DNA of 64,000 nt from Phallusia mammillata (taxonomy: Eukaryota > Chordata > Ascidiacea > Phlebobranchia > Ascidiidae). This document shows, in pieces, positions 21,516-34,449 of the stretch. The stretch is from contig QLIY01000081.1 of assembly GCA_003260075.1 (NCBI GenBank), forward strand, positions 187,256-251,255, in the 5' to 3' direction. The notes below the pieces were generated by a model. The model worked only from the letters and a program-made list of their open reading frames with translations. It made no database searches and was not told where the DNA came from. The position numbers and the translations under genes were made by a program. The first letter of the stretch is position 1, and each line of letters opens with the position of its first letter.

Positions 21516-24500
21516 ATCGCTCACTGCAGACGTTATTGCCACAACGATGCTGCGCTCATATGTTGCGTAACGTGCTTTGCTGTTTCATAACAAACATCGG
21601 AACCGAAAGAAATCAAGGTTATTTTCTGGACATCGTGGTTCTTCTTTACCGAGTTTTATTTGCTGCTTCCAGAGACTGACTTTTTATGACATTTAAGGGC
21701 AACAAAAGGCAATAATTTGCAAATTGGTATATCAAGGGTAAGGCTGTTTTAGTAAAGGTCAGTTTCAGTGGGAAGTAAAAATAAGGCAACGACAAGTATT
21801 TTTTGCAAATTGTAAGTTATATTTTAACGTAAATTGAACTGCAGCAATTGAAACTATAGGGTTGTGACGGTTTTCACATGTAGTGTCACATTTTTTTGGT
21901 CCAATGTAAAGCATAAGGAAACTTTATGAACCAAACTATAAGTTCAAAAAGCCATTGCACAAAACAAGAGCAAAATATATAAGGCCTGCAGAAATGCCTG
22001 TAGAAATAAGGTCAACCTGCAAATACATTTCGGGCAATAGCACAAACGTATGCGTAGCTTTTTATGCATCTTACATTAACTGCTGCTTTAGGACTTGTTT
22101 ATAGTTTAGCAAAATTACGAACCGAAATGAGCAACATAAATCAGCTTCAAATAGTCAGTGGATATGCAGAGGTTTTCGGGTTTGCTTGTGATAATAACAA
22201 TAGCGGTTGTCGTGAGAGTTGACGCATCAGCTGGTTATAAATTGACGACCTCAAAATGATAATAAGCGAGGCCTCCACCAGCGGAACTGACTGCTGTAGG
22301 TTTTCTCCGCTTGGAAAGTACCGCTGCCCGATACAATACTGCTCCTCTCCCGTTTTTCTCTTTAACGCTCCGAGGAGAAGAGAGGCGTTAGGCTTATGTT
22401 GTCGTCGGGTGTTTTCCACTGGCTTGGTCTCTGCCTCTGTGGAACGAGTATTTTTCTGAATGCAGGCGATTTCATTCACTTGCACACTGACACAGATAGC
22501 TTGGAACGCATCAGTGAAATTGTGTGGAGTCTGCAGCTTAGATTTTCTAAACCTGTCAATAGTTTAAGCTTGTAAAGTGAATGATATGTAAAGCTGACTT
22601 GCTGCCAGCGTTTGAAATTTTGTAAACAAGCCAGGTCAGTTGTACGTCGGTGCAAAGCTAGCTATAGTGGAGCTGTACATGTTTGAGATCACTTGCGTCA
22701 ACTTACTTACGTATCCAGTCATTTCTGGTGCCTTGTTGAAGATATTCGAGCCGTTACCTAATCCTTTTCATTTTCAATTGACCTGCGTGCAGTGAAACTT
22801 AACACGAACCTTTAAATAAATTGAAGTAGGTGTGTTGTCAGATTTGTGTAGATTTAGCTTGCGTCTGATAGCATGGGTGACGCTCAATTTGCATGTATGT
22901 TGACCTTTCTACGTGGAAAAAATATTTAAGTTTGTGGTGTGTTGTGCAGAGTAATATATTGCATACTGTTACCTTGTAGGTGCAGAACAGGCGTTAGATC
23001 TATTTCGGTGAGTTTTATATACAACACGTAACAGCAGCTGCTTGAAACATGTTTAGTAAACTGACGGGTCGAGTGCAAGGGGTCGGAAACCCCCTGTTCT
23101 GAAACGTCACTGTTTGCACTTTCACGCTTCGCTGCACACTAGCTGACTAAATTTCAGGTTGCATAGTCAGGAGTTTTAGTAAACGTTAAATTATGTTGGG
23201 TTGTATGTTTTCCACGCGTTTAGGCAAGATGGCTTTAAGTTTCGCGTCATAGCTACCTGGGAGATTGAGTTCTACGCATCCGCAAAACAGCCGGAATCTG
23301 TAGTTTTGAATGTTTTTTTAGCATGTCTCATTGCTGTGTTAGTTCCGAAGTCACTGGGTTTCTTGTTTTTGTGTAAGATCACAAAATGCTGGTACACTAA
23401 AAAAACACTCCTAAAAACTATTAAGAAGGGTGTTTGCTTTTAAACAATATTTGTGAAATATATTTTCGATTTACTGCTTATAGCTGAGAGTAATAATGCT
23501 ATGAGAATTGCACGAAGTGTTATTTAAATTTTGCTGTAGATTTCGATTTTATAGTTTTTAACTGATACGCTACAATTTTAAACTGGATAGCATAATTCAC
23601 TGCTAAAATTTTTCAGTGCGAGTATTTTGGTAAGTATTTCGGTGCAGTACACATTTGTAAATGTCAACTTGCCGTTAGCTGTTCGATGTTCGTTTTAACG
23701 TCTTTGACCTGACTAAGACGATAATAAATGTCAGAGCATTAAAACACTTTACACCGGGACATCGGCTTGGACATGTAAAGTGAAGGTCATTCTTATGTTA
23801 AACTTCACAGCTGGTTTAGTTTCTATTTCTGCATCAGCCCCTCCCACTTTCCGCCCCGAAACCACGCAACCGAACCTCTGACGGAACCTTCATTGTGCTA
23901 TTGTATCTCGTTATAGCTGCAGGGATCGTCAGGTTGTATATGGATGGCTTTAAATGTTACAGGTTTAAATCTTTAACGCAAAGAGAAGCTTCCTTTTACT
24001 TCAAATTTTATCTATTTTCAGTCTACATTGAAGTTTTTATTGTGGAATTTTGTATCGTTTTATTTTGAACTTATAAGGCGAAATTTAGATTTTAACGCCA
24101 GGTTACGTATAATCGGCAGAGAAGTATGTAAATGCTTCTTAAACTTTTAACTTTGGTCAATGCAAACACATCAAAAATATGGCAGCTGGTTGTTTTAAAG
24201 CTTTTATGTTTTTGGATATTTTAGAGTTGGAATTTTGGTTTTAACGGAAAGTTACGTAGCATCGCTTACATACACTCGTAAAACTGTATCTAAATGCGCG
24301 CAGTTTTTGCTATATCCGCCGTCATTTATAACGTCTTCATGAATTTTCTGAACTGATTTTTTTACAGGTTTTGTGCTTTTATCAAAAATCAAAAACGCTT
24401 AATCAGTTTGTGCGTTTCTTACTTTATCGAAATACAGCACATAGTTTCCGAACTCACAGACCAGTTGCAATATCCAACCTTTATCAAAATTCGATTGAGT

Positions 24501-27112
24501 TTTAATGCACGGGAATTTTTTGATGAACACACTCAGCTTATGTCGGTTTACAAGAGCAGCAACATCCGGACTAATTTCCATTTCATAAGTGGAACATAAT
24601 AATTTTGTGCTCAGGATTTTTGAAGGCCAGCATTTGGTTCAATTGGCAAAATCCTGTAATAATGTTCATAATCTTCTCTACCCGACATATTAATGCAGAA
24701 GTATAGAAGTAATTTTTTGACAAAGTTTGACTATGTAAATTTGAGCGGTGTACAAAACTACATATTTATCCTGAACAAGGACTTGGGACTAAATAGAGGT
24801 AAGCGTAAAACCTTCACTGTTGTCTTTGTTTGTCATTTTACAGTACAGAATTGCAATAATTATTTAGTGTATTTCGAATTATAGTTTTATGGTTATCAAT
24901 TAATGTTTGTTTTGTGGTAAAGGCGGCCCAAAAGTTCACGAATGAAGGGATAGTTTGTTTTATTTACGTTTTTTGGACAACTTTCAAGCTTGTCACTCGT
25001 CAGTAACTGTAAAGTAAAGAATCTATGGTAGGAGCCAATCTGGTCAACATAAATTAACGAAGAGATTCGTATGTGTGTGCCCAAACTGTTTCTGGATTTG
25101 TACAAGCATATTTGGTGAGTTTTAATAAGGCCAAAACGCGAGGTAAAATCTGATATTGTTTCAGTGTTTGGACGATTGTCGTCGCTAAAGCCGTAAATAA
25201 CTAACGCCTTGTATTACTCGCATGCGGGCACAACATAAAACCATTAAAACTTGGGCTTCATTCGGCGCCAAGGTTGAGTAATTTTCTCGCAGTTTGGTTG
25301 AATATGCGAGTTACGCAAATTATGTCGTTGCTTGTTTGTGTTGTTTGGATTTCCACTTAACCAAGTCGGATTTACGAAAGCGGGATTGGAAATACCAATG
25401 TTGCCTTCGGGCGCAGATTGCAAACTCGAAAACAAGAGTGGCCATTTTATTTCGCCTTATGCATTGCATTGTAAGAAGCTACTGCAAGTGTTATTCAGCG
25501 ATAGAAATGAATGCTTTTTATTGCATTTAGATTAATTGCAAATTCCGTTTAATTGAAAGAGGATTGTAATTTATAAAGTACAAACCCATCGTTTGTTAAG
25601 AAAAAGCTTTTGTTAATCGCATATTGGTGTTTAAATAAGCTTGGCAAATTGCAAATGCAGTTAACCAGATTCGTCTGTATTTTTTGAATATGTTTAGCAA
25701 AACAATAACAAATAAGATGATGTTCTTTAAAAAACAAAAATAACAATAGATTACACTAGAAGTGTTTCTAATCAACAAAAAATAATTTCATAATTCACAA
25801 TATTGACAGGTTACCATGCATTTGCTTTGTCTTCTTAGGGATACTTACATCGAAGTTTGAACTATTTGATTCGAAGGTCGAAACGTGCGAATTTTAAATC
25901 GGGTTTCGCAAAAGTTAGACAAAAAGTTAATTTTGATTTCTACACAGTACGCACGAGCTTTTCTATGTCATCTTTGTTAATGTAACGATTTATAAAAAGA
26001 ATATTTTAATACTGCTTTTAAAAATTGGTATCAGGCTAAAAAAAATAACCTGTGAAGGTTTTGGTTTCAAATTTAAACAACACGTCACCAGACAACGCCA
26101 CGCGTTCTGTACGTCACAATTAAATTACTTTCATTGTTTCGTGGGACACTAGAAACCAAAACGGCTTAATAAAGTTGCTGCGTGCGTTGTGAGCTATGTG
26201 AAGGTTTCCGACCAGTCTTATCAGCTCGTTGTTGTGCTTGTAAGTGTAAGTGCCGTGCACCTGTTTGTATGTGGATATCGTTGAGAAGTGGACAAGTGCT
26301 GGCGAAATTTACGCGCCTCAAGCTGGAAAAAAGTTTTGCGTTTGGAACTTAAGAATTCGAGCCTTGATGCGCTGTTTCCCACATCTTAAACCTGTGTAAG
26401 TCGAATCTTATGAGAGAATTAAAGTGTTGGTGGAATGTTCAAAGAAAACCGTTGTTTCATGTTTTCCAAGATTTGTGTATGACAACGTACACAACAATGT
26501 ACGTTGGACACTTCTCAGACTTCCCAATCTCAAGTGCTTATTGGCTCAATTGCCTGTCTATTTCTAAATTAGCAGAATCTATTTATGGTTTAACTTTGAC
26601 TACATGATTTCAAAAAGTCAATCATCAAAATCATAAAAAATTAACTTGGAATGAATTTTTTGAATGAAAGTTTTATTTGTTTGAAATTTGCTTTTACTAA
26701 ACTACATCTTTTCTGCATTCCGAAAGTGTTTATTTGACTTTTGAAAACTCAAAATCATAATCAAACTTTATTACAGTCGTAATCATTGGGGAAAATTGCA
26801 CTTCAGATAAAAAAATTCCCAGGTGTGTGAATTTCGAACAAAGACAATCGCACTTGATGTGGCGAGTGAGTTTATTGTTTGTGAATTGATCATGTTGATT
26901 CAAAGTGTTTTGGGTTTTGCGCATTTGCGTAATTACACCGCGCCCAGCAAATTATCAACGAGTACTGTCACGATTCGGGAAATGAAGATATTTCCACTTG
27001 TCATCCTCGGGTTGTGAAACTCCCCGATATTTTGTCGTTTTCGAGAACGCCGCATTCTTAAATCAAAAAATCTGGTTTCATGTGGGATTTTTTTTTGTCA
27101 GAACTAAAATAG

Positions 27113-27493
27113 TTGTAAAGATTTTATTTGTACAAATCTAAATTGCGATTTTTTGCTCTTGTACGCATGCTAAAATGTTATCACAATTGTCTGCAGGTCA
27201 GTGTGTGCTGTGCAGAAGATTGATATTTCAGTAATTGGTGCTTTTAACTGTTTTTGGTAGTTTAGTCTTGAAACAATATACAATCGCGTTAAATTAGTTT
27301 TAATGTAAATTGCTTGTAAAGATTTTTTGAAGATCTAAATCGCACTTTTGGGCGTTTGCGCTTGTTTAAAAGGTGACATGCTTTAAAATTGACTAGACTT
27401 TACAATTATTATCTGCAGATTAGTGTTTTTATAAGATTGATATTTCAATGGTGATTGTAAAATCAAATGTTTTTGTTGCTTTTAAATCTTGAA
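27113..27493 (+). repeat. Diverged ~200-bp tandem duplication
   Basis: Unit 1 (27113-27274) and unit 2 (27313-27493) share an ordered series of blocks: TTGTAAAGATTTT, ATCTAAAT, CTGCAG(G/A)T(C/T)AGTGT, AAGATTGATATTTCA and AGTCTTGAAAC or AATCTTGAAAC. They are too diverged to be allelic and have no C run between them, so this is a genuine old duplication. Confidence 0.65.
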
Positions 27494-29788
27494 ACACACC
27501 AGTGAGTTTTTAACACCGAAGTCTTTTGTTTAGTTGCAGTAGATTGCAGTGATTCAAGATTGTTAAGTAATTGCAAAACCTGTAAAAGAATTAACATTTC
27601 ATAAATGCCAACAAGATAAAATCGGACCAAAGAAACATAAAAAAAACTGGTTTTGTTTGTTGTTTGACAAACACTTTTGACATTTCCGCTGTTTATAATT
27701 TGAAGCGTGGTTTGAAACCTTTTGTATTAACGAAATGGAGAAAGTGATTTTTTTTCGATGTTTTTTTACATTTGCAAAGGTTTTTTACGTCCTCAGTTCT
27801 GGAGACGGAAATCGTTATTGTAGCGAGTTTTAGGGCGATTATTTTTTTAAATTGCAAAAAACAAAAAACATCTTTTGCTAGTTTTAAAAAGAGTTAGCTA
27901 CAGTATTAGGAGTCATAAAAAACAGTTTAAGTTTTTTCGTTATTTCTCAAATATTTATGATTTTTTTGGCAATATTTAATATTTTTACGTTTCATTATTT
28001 GAAGCTTCTTCTTAACCACTTCCCGTCTGCAATGCTGCATTATTGACATGACAAGATGTTATGCAAGGTATACAAGAGATTGCGGGTTGATTGCCTCATC
28101 ACTTGTGTCATGTCACGTCGCAGCTCGTCGGTGTTTTACGTTCACTTTTGACTCATCAGTGGGGATTTCTGCTTGGCCTCTTTGCTCGCTAATTACTCCG
28201 TCACTCGGCCTGCAAAGCGATTGGGTTTACCGAGGTTAAGTGGTGTGGAATGTGAGATGTCAGTTGCTTGAGAAGTTTGCATTGGTTGTGTTCATCCTGA
28301 ACACTAAGGACAGTTTTCGTTATTAATTTTTTGTTTGTAGACGCTTCTTCAAAACTTATTAAACATCTGTTTATTAAACACCTTACTAAATTGTTTACGT
28401 ATTCTTTTATTGTTTCACGTATTCTTTCACGTTGCCCAAAGCAACTTTATTATAATGCAATGATTGCAACTTAAAGCTGCCAATGGCCACGTCAGAACGA
28501 ACAATTTCGGGTTCCTGCTGGTCACATTGTGTGTCATTTCATTGCGCCCAGCAAGGCGTTCACCAAGGCACGAATGTTTCGTGTAATAGACGTAGAAAGC
28601 GACATGCTTTGTTGTATAAACGTTTCGGCCAATGGTCATCATCAGTAATATGAACTTTGCATTTATTAAAGTATGAGAAATTTAGTTTGTAAATTTCCTT
28701 GATTGCAAAAAGCGCGTTATTTACACGAAGACAGTGTTATGAGAAACATCTTAAAATGCTTTGTTTCGTTCTTCAATCGGCGGTTTTAAAGTTGTGTAAA
28801 TAATTAATGTCCACTTAAAGTAGTTGAATTAAGTAAAATGGCTTCGAAGCAACGTTTGTTTAAATCGAGTCTTTCCACGGAAATTAAAACAGGGTGGATG
28901 AGGGACTTTTCGATTAAGACTGGTTTTCGTGTTTGGGTAATCGGTCACATTTTGAATTCCCTCCTATCGTTTTCATGCACGTTGTTGCTTCATGCTCCTA
29001 CAAACGTGTCGGAAAAATCCACATTGCGACCAAATTGCGACGATTAATTATCGTGCGGAACCGGCGTGTATGCAAAGATGCAAACTTAATTGCACAATAA
29101 ACTCAAACCCTGTTGTTTAGTCTTTATTGTTTCCGAATGCAATTTGAAGCGAGGTTTTTGATTCATGTGTTAGTTGGGCAGCAGTTTTCTATTTATAAAA
29201 TAGCAAATCTTATTCCTGTTGTTCAAGTTTGAATGTTACGTAAGAGTTATGTGTGCATTTCAAATGGGAACCGCTGGTTTGTAGCATTATAAGACAAACG
29301 TGTTTCGCATAATGTACTGCAATGTAATACGGACCCAGTATGTATTTTACCAATTGTCATGACAATCCTGCAGTATATATATCATAGAGTGTATTTGGTA
29401 TTTGGTTTATAACTAAATTCAAGTTTACTTTTTTCATTGATTGGCAGTAAAGGTGATATGACCAGAAGATGTTTAAGCAACAATAAAATTTTCTCCTTAT
29501 AAAAACAACAGACAGTTACAACAGCTATTGTGTTTGTATCCAATATACAAAGACTAAATATACCGGTAGTCACATTAACAACTGATGCCGGTAGCACCAC
29601 CTAAGATTTCTATATATCATATGTCATGGTTGCGCACACATTGTGACAATAATGAAACCGAATACACTCGACATAATACTGAGTCATCAAGGTTCGCTTA
29701 CACATATAGCTATACTTAGTGTGCTATCCAGACAGTGTAACGTGGCACGGCATTTTGTCCGTCATTTAGGCTGTGAGTTGCCATAGAT

Positions 29789-29992
29789 CAGTGGTTCTCA
29801 AACTCGGTTTTTGGATCCCAACTACTTATTTTGCGGCTCGCACCAGACCTCAGAAAACCACCAAACATTGCTATTTTAGCTTTCAAAGTCATCTTCTTTA
29901 GTGGTTTTCTCAAGGTTTCATGTTTTTGCAGCTCCCTACACACTTAAAAAATACCATTTGGCCCCGACAATAAAAAAGGTTGAGAACCACTG
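29789..29992. mobile_element. hAT-type MITE, TIR CAGTGGTTCTCAAAC
   Basis: The 204-bp element has ends CAGTGGTTCTCAAAC and GTTGAGAACCACTG and an exact 8-bp target duplication CCATAGAT (29781-29788 and 29993-30000). No ORF is present. Confidence 0.92.
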
Positions 29993-30531
29993 CCATAGAT
30001 AGAGTGACCCAGGATAAGTTAAGTTAGCAGGTCCAAACCTCGTCACTGGAACATTTGTAGATTGTGACTTACCTGTTAACGGTCGAAACTGGATTGTTAG
30101 TTATTTTTAAGTATTATTGGTTTCTTGCATGCTTTGGAAGGTTCTGTTTCAGTTCAGTCAGCGGTTATACAGTCAATTAGTTTAAGTTGGTGGCTTGGTG
30201 CTATGTGCACATTTTAACATTTTTATCTTTATTTGACTTCAGAGTAAAACATTAGAATTGTGTTGGGTAGTTTTAAATGTAAAAGTGCCAGAACTCATTT
30301 CTACATCAAGTTATATCGGTGATGATTTTTCAACCGAACTGACTGAATTCATTCAAACGGAAAACAGGTAATTTCAACTTTGATTAATTATGAATGGTGA
30401 CTCTGATTTCGGGTTTCCCCTAATTTCTTCCGATCTCACGTCAGTGGATTTTTTGTCGGAAGAATTTCAATCGATCCTGGTCAAACTTTGCCGGCTTGTC
30501 TGACACCTGCGTGCTTATGTTTGTGATCTTT

Positions 30532-30724
30532 GGTGAATATTGTGAATATCACATGAGAATATTGTGATCATCATGTGAATATTGTGATCATCATCATGTG
30601 AATATTGTGATCATCTGAGAATAGTGTGATCATCATGTGAATACTGTGATCATCACGTGAATACTGTGACCATCACATGAATATTGTAATTATCACGTGA
30701 ATACTGTGATTTTCATGTTAACAC
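30532..30724 (+). repeat. Minisatellite, ~21-bp unit
   Basis: About nine degenerate units resemble GTGAATATTGTGATCATCAT. Most contain TGATCA and several contain CACGTG or CATGTG at the unit junction. Units are diverged, so the array is not young. Confidence 0.85.
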
Positions 30725-31122
30725 TTTCGTGCTAATATGCCATTGGATGAATAATTTGGTCGGATTTTCTGTGATCCTTGTTTCATCACCCAAACGCCCT
30801 AATTGCAGCAGCAACGTTGCAAAGCGTTTTTATGCTCCTTCTACCAAATGCAAAATCTTAAAACATTAGGGAACAAAACAGATTTCCCACAGTCTGTCAA
30901 AATCAATGCAACGTCCGGCAGCACACTTAACATTGAACCAAACCATAATGTTGGGGATACAGTTTTAATTTCACTGTCCTTCAAACTGAGACAAATTTTG
31001 CAAGACAGTTTTGCAGCGAAAGGAATAACAGCAGCGTCGGCGCAAAATCCCCGAGCAGCAATCTCCTTTCTGCTTTAGGTTCGTCTTTTTGTTTCTGCAA
31101 ACACGAGAAGGGAGGGGGAGAG

Positions 31123-31132
31123 GGGGCTTTCC
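31123..31132 (+). promoter_or_regulatory. NF-kB-type site GGGGCTTTCC
   Basis: Fits GGGRNNYYCC within a G-rich stretch about 3.2 kb upstream of the first TNIP-like exon. Binding is inferred. Confidence 0.35.
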
Positions 31133-31294
31133 CCTGCTGATCTGTTACCGCGAGCCAACTTCGCCATCTGCTCGTCACGTGACATTGTGTCACTTTTCAA
31201 AGCGGCGATGGCGGGCGGAAAAACCCGTCTTGCATCCGCTAACCCGAATGCTAAGTTTGGCGGTTGTTACATGCACGACTTTGCAGGCTTAAAG

Positions 31295-31326
31295 CGGGTT
31301 TCCTAACGAGCTTCGTGCAGTCAACC
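31295..31326 (+). repeat. Dispersed ~34-bp repeat, copy 1
   Basis: It carries the core AACGAGCTTCGTGCAGTCAA after GGTTTCCT. Related copies are at 37143-37177 (plus), 37283-37316 (minus) and 56778-56808 (minus), and weakly at about 60035. The class is unknown. Confidence 0.65.
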
Positions 31327-31374
31327 GTAGCGCTTGTTATTTGTTTGAATCCCACTGGTTTCGTCCATTTAGGC

Positions 31375-31524
31375 CAGTGGTTCTCAAACTTTTTTTTGTT
31401 GCGACGCTTAGATGTGATTATTGATACAACAACAAGGAGCCACGAAACGGAACTATTCTGCGACGCCCTTAGAAAATTAAAACGACGCACCAAGGCGTCG
31501 CGACGCACAGTTTGAGAACTACTG
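31375..31524. mobile_element. hAT-type MITE with GCGACGC subterminal motif
   Basis: The 150-bp element has ends CAGTGGTTCTCAAAC and GTTTGAGAACTACTG and an exact 8-bp target duplication ATTTAGGC (31367-31374 and 31525-31532). GTTGCGACGC just inside the ends links it to the 49-bp element at 49585. Confidence 0.92.
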
Positions 31525-31711
31525 ATTTAGGCGGACAAATACACTAGAAGTTTATTTTGCAGATCCAGGTTAAAAGTGCATTTGACCTGCAAAGCAACAC
31601 GTTGAAACCCAGATGTAAATAACAAGGAAAAGCCCCACCCACAATTTGCCAATATTTGCAGAAATAAACCGAGGACGGAGGAATAATTTTAATTCACCTT
31701 TTAAGCTGGCC

Positions 31712-31721
31712 GGGAAATTCC
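31712..31721 (+). promoter_or_regulatory. NF-kB-type site GGGAAATTCC
   Basis: An exact kB decamer about 2.7 kb upstream of the first TNIP-like exon. Binding is inferred. Confidence 0.4.
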
Positions 31722-33001
31722 GGGTGACATTTACCAATCGTTGTGCAAATAAAGTCGACCTCCACAAATGTTTGACCTCGATTTGCAGCGCGACCCTAAA
31801 ACGCTTAGGGATTTTTCCACTAACTTATTTGACTTTCTTGTGGTTATTTGATTAAAGGCTTAATTAAATTTCTAGAAACTGGTCCGAACCGACCTGAAAA
31901 ACACTAAGGACGTGAATTTAAATTAATTTTTAACCTGTTAGATGTGTACACTTATGTTTGGTTTCGAAAAAATTAAAGTATGCGAAAAACTTCCCACCAT
32001 GATTTCAACTATTTCATGCTTAACTTAATGTCATTGGCATTTCCCAGTTCATCTAAGGTTCATTCATTCTTTGCAAAACTGGGATAAGAAGAAATACAAC
32101 AATAATATTTTCTCAACGTTTGACCGTAAAAAGGGAATGGCTTTATTTCATTTTATAACAGTAAAAAAAATCTCGGTAAATATTACAAACAATCGGGTAT
32201 TTGAAATTTAAACAACTTTCGTTTAGTACAAATATTTTTGCTGATGCCATCAGCCAAGTAATTGTGATAGAAAATACTGCACAGATATAAAAAATTTGCA
32301 TACAAAAACGTGTGATCAAAATTTGACCTTGGTTTTAACCTTGCGACCGTATTGGAAATAACGAGGTTGATTTGATGTTCAACAAGTAATTTTGGCAGCG
32401 GAACAACATTGCAAGAACCGCTTATTTCACTCAGATCTCTTAAAAGTTGGAAAAATTTTGAAGTGTTCGCTTGAAAAGGTTGAAAAAACTTTATGGCTCC
32501 GGGCTAAAACGGTCCTCGCATTGGATCGTACAGATCAGCGCTTTGTTAAAAGTTTTACTGTTAATGAAACGCTAAAACTCGTCGAGTAAAATAAATCATA
32601 CCTACTATCATAGACTCTAAAACAGCCTAAAGTTTTAAAAACTGCCAAAATCAGCGGTTTCGTTTCTTGCTGATGATTGCACATAAAATTATCCGAATAT
32701 TTATTTGTTAAGATTAAATTTCATTGTATTTTTTGTATAAAACTAAACTCAAACTCTTTAAAGTTGTGAAAATTGTTTTCATGCAACAGTTATATTTTTT
32801 TGTTACCCTTAACGCAAGCCATTTAAAAACTACAGCCGACAATAAAACAAAAACAGTGGAGGAACCATGATTTTGCGAATAGTTCTGCAGCCATTTTGAC
32901 GATCTTTTCAAATCCCACATACTTATCGAAACGATTTCTCTTGATTTGTTTATCACATCGGCTTGAAATGCAACGGATTAAAGTTTTCACAAAACTCCGC
33001 C

Positions 33002-33165
33002 GATTCGCCTCCGGTGTCGTTTCCCGCCAATTTCTAATTGTCGCGTAACAATCGCCGATTCTTAATCCCATGAAATTATTTCNGATTCGCCTCCGGTGTC
33101 GCTTCCCGCCAATTTCTAATTGTCGCGTAACAATCGCCGATTCTTAATCCCATGAAATTATTTCG
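33002..33165 (+). repeat. Joint: ~81-bp copies around a single N
   Basis: Copies 33002-33082 and 33084-33165 are nearly identical and meet at an N (33083), as at 17614. Confidence 0.88.
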
Positions 33166-33277
33166 ATCTGCGCAATTTTTGGCACCGCTGACTTGTGTCG
33201 CGTTTTACCAAAGAATTCTTGAGCTGTGTTACGCGGTTTTTGAATTTTGTCGTTTTTGAATTCAAAACCATCTATAA

Positions 33278-33335
33278 CTTTATGGTCGGTTGGTAGAAAT
33301 GTTTTGAGGTTGTGGGTTCGAAACTCATCGTGTTT
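33278..33335 (+). other. tRNA-like relic
   Basis: GGTCGGTTGGTAGA resembles a tRNA A box and GTGGGTTCGAAACTC a B box, with spacing close to that of a tRNA. No acceptor stem can be paired, so it is a degraded tRNA or SINE head rather than a tRNA gene. Confidence 0.35.
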
Positions 33336-33749
33336 TGAGTCCGATGGAACTTTTTGGCCTGATTAAAATTTTCGTAAAGATTCGTTTTCAAGCTAGCTTG
33401 ATAGTTGCACGGTTAGGTCTAGGAAATTCACCAATTTTTCGTCGTTTCTTCTTTAATCAGCGCTTTAAGAGCGTTTTTTTTTCAGTTTAATTTTCTTAAA
33501 CTATAAAATAAAATACCGTATATATATATTTTTTTTTCTATGTAATATTTTTTACAAAATTTTACATGATTTTTTTTAGTACAAATTTTTTCTGTTTCAA
33601 TTTCAAAGATTAAAATAAACTACGTTATGCCATCATAACAGCTTTGCACACCCCAAAATACATTTTCATTTTAAATTGTTTCAAATACACTAACTTGTTT
33701 TTGCATTTTAAATCAGTGACGAAATTATCAAAGTTCTTTCCACGCGGTA

Positions 33750-34280
33750 GAAGCGTGATCAGAGCGTGATCATCCACAACAGCGGTCTGCGTCGGAAGTT
33801 TCGTAGCGGAAAAGATAAAGCCACGTTTTCACAAACCCCACCCTTATGAAAAATGCTTTGGTTTGTCTATCATGGCGTCATAAGCGCTTCTGTTACGCTA
33901 TAAGTGAACACAGGAAGTCTAATTAGAGCGTGTAAAAACTATGTCAGTGACGTGCTGCTAGTTGGGTGATTTTTTTTTCGATTGATGTTTTCGACTTTAC
34001 AAGTACAAGCTGTTACCCCCCCCCCGCGTGATCAGAGCGTGATCATCCACAACAGCGGTCTGCGTCGGAAGTTTCGTAGCGGAAAAGATAAAGCCACGTT
34101 TTCACAAACCCCACCCTTATGAAAAATGCTTTGGTTTGTCTATCATGGCGTCATAAGCGCTTCTGTTACGCTATAAGTGAACACAGGAAGTCTAATTAGA
34201 GCGTGTAAAAACTATGTTAGTGACGTGCTGCTAGTTGGGTGATTTTTTTTTCGATTGATATTTTCGACTTTACAAGTACA
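33750..34280 (+). repeat. Joint: ~255-bp copies around a C10 run
   Basis: Copies 33750 to about 34008 and 34026-34280 flank ten C (34016-34025), immediately upstream of the first TNIP-like exon, so promoter sequence is represented twice. Confidence 0.85.
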
Positions 34281-34367
34281 AGGTGCGCGGTTTGTTGGAG
34301 CTCAGTGACTTTGAACATTTCGACGAATTGAAGAGTTAGTGGAGAATTCGACAAACTCAACGCTAAC

Positions 34368-34419
34368 ATGTTGATTGCCGGACTGATTATAGCCGGAGTG
34401 ATGGTTTTTCTGTACAGGG
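34368..34419 (+). CDS. Alternative first exon: hydrophobic N terminus or uORF
   Basis: ATG 34368 opens 17 codons: MLIAGLIIAGVMVFLYR, a short strongly hydrophobic segment with an arginine after it. The exon ends one base into the next codon at a GTAGGT donor. Joined to 35685 the frame stops after 14 more codons (TGA 35726), making a 31-residue upstream ORF. Joined to exon 37381, skipping 35685-35921, it stays open and fuses the anchor to the TNIP-like coiled coil. No transcript evidence is available here. A chance ORF in a 5' UTR exon is the main alternative. Confidence 0.5.
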
Positions 34420-34449
34420 GTAGGTTTGTGAATAGAAATAATTCAGAAA

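Larger units (their letters stand above)
17854..34367. other. 16.5-kb region without a supportable gene
   Basis: The region lies between the divergent starts of the glycosyltransferase (minus) and the TNIP-like gene (plus). I translated the longer open frames and saw no domain, no codon-like bias and no paired splice sites. Contents are three hAT MITEs (18184, 29789, 31375), a diverged tandem duplication (27113-27493), a 21-bp minisatellite (30532-30724), a tRNA-like relic near 33280, two assembly joints and several NF-kB-type sites. It may be a long cis-regulatory region. Confidence 0.6.
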
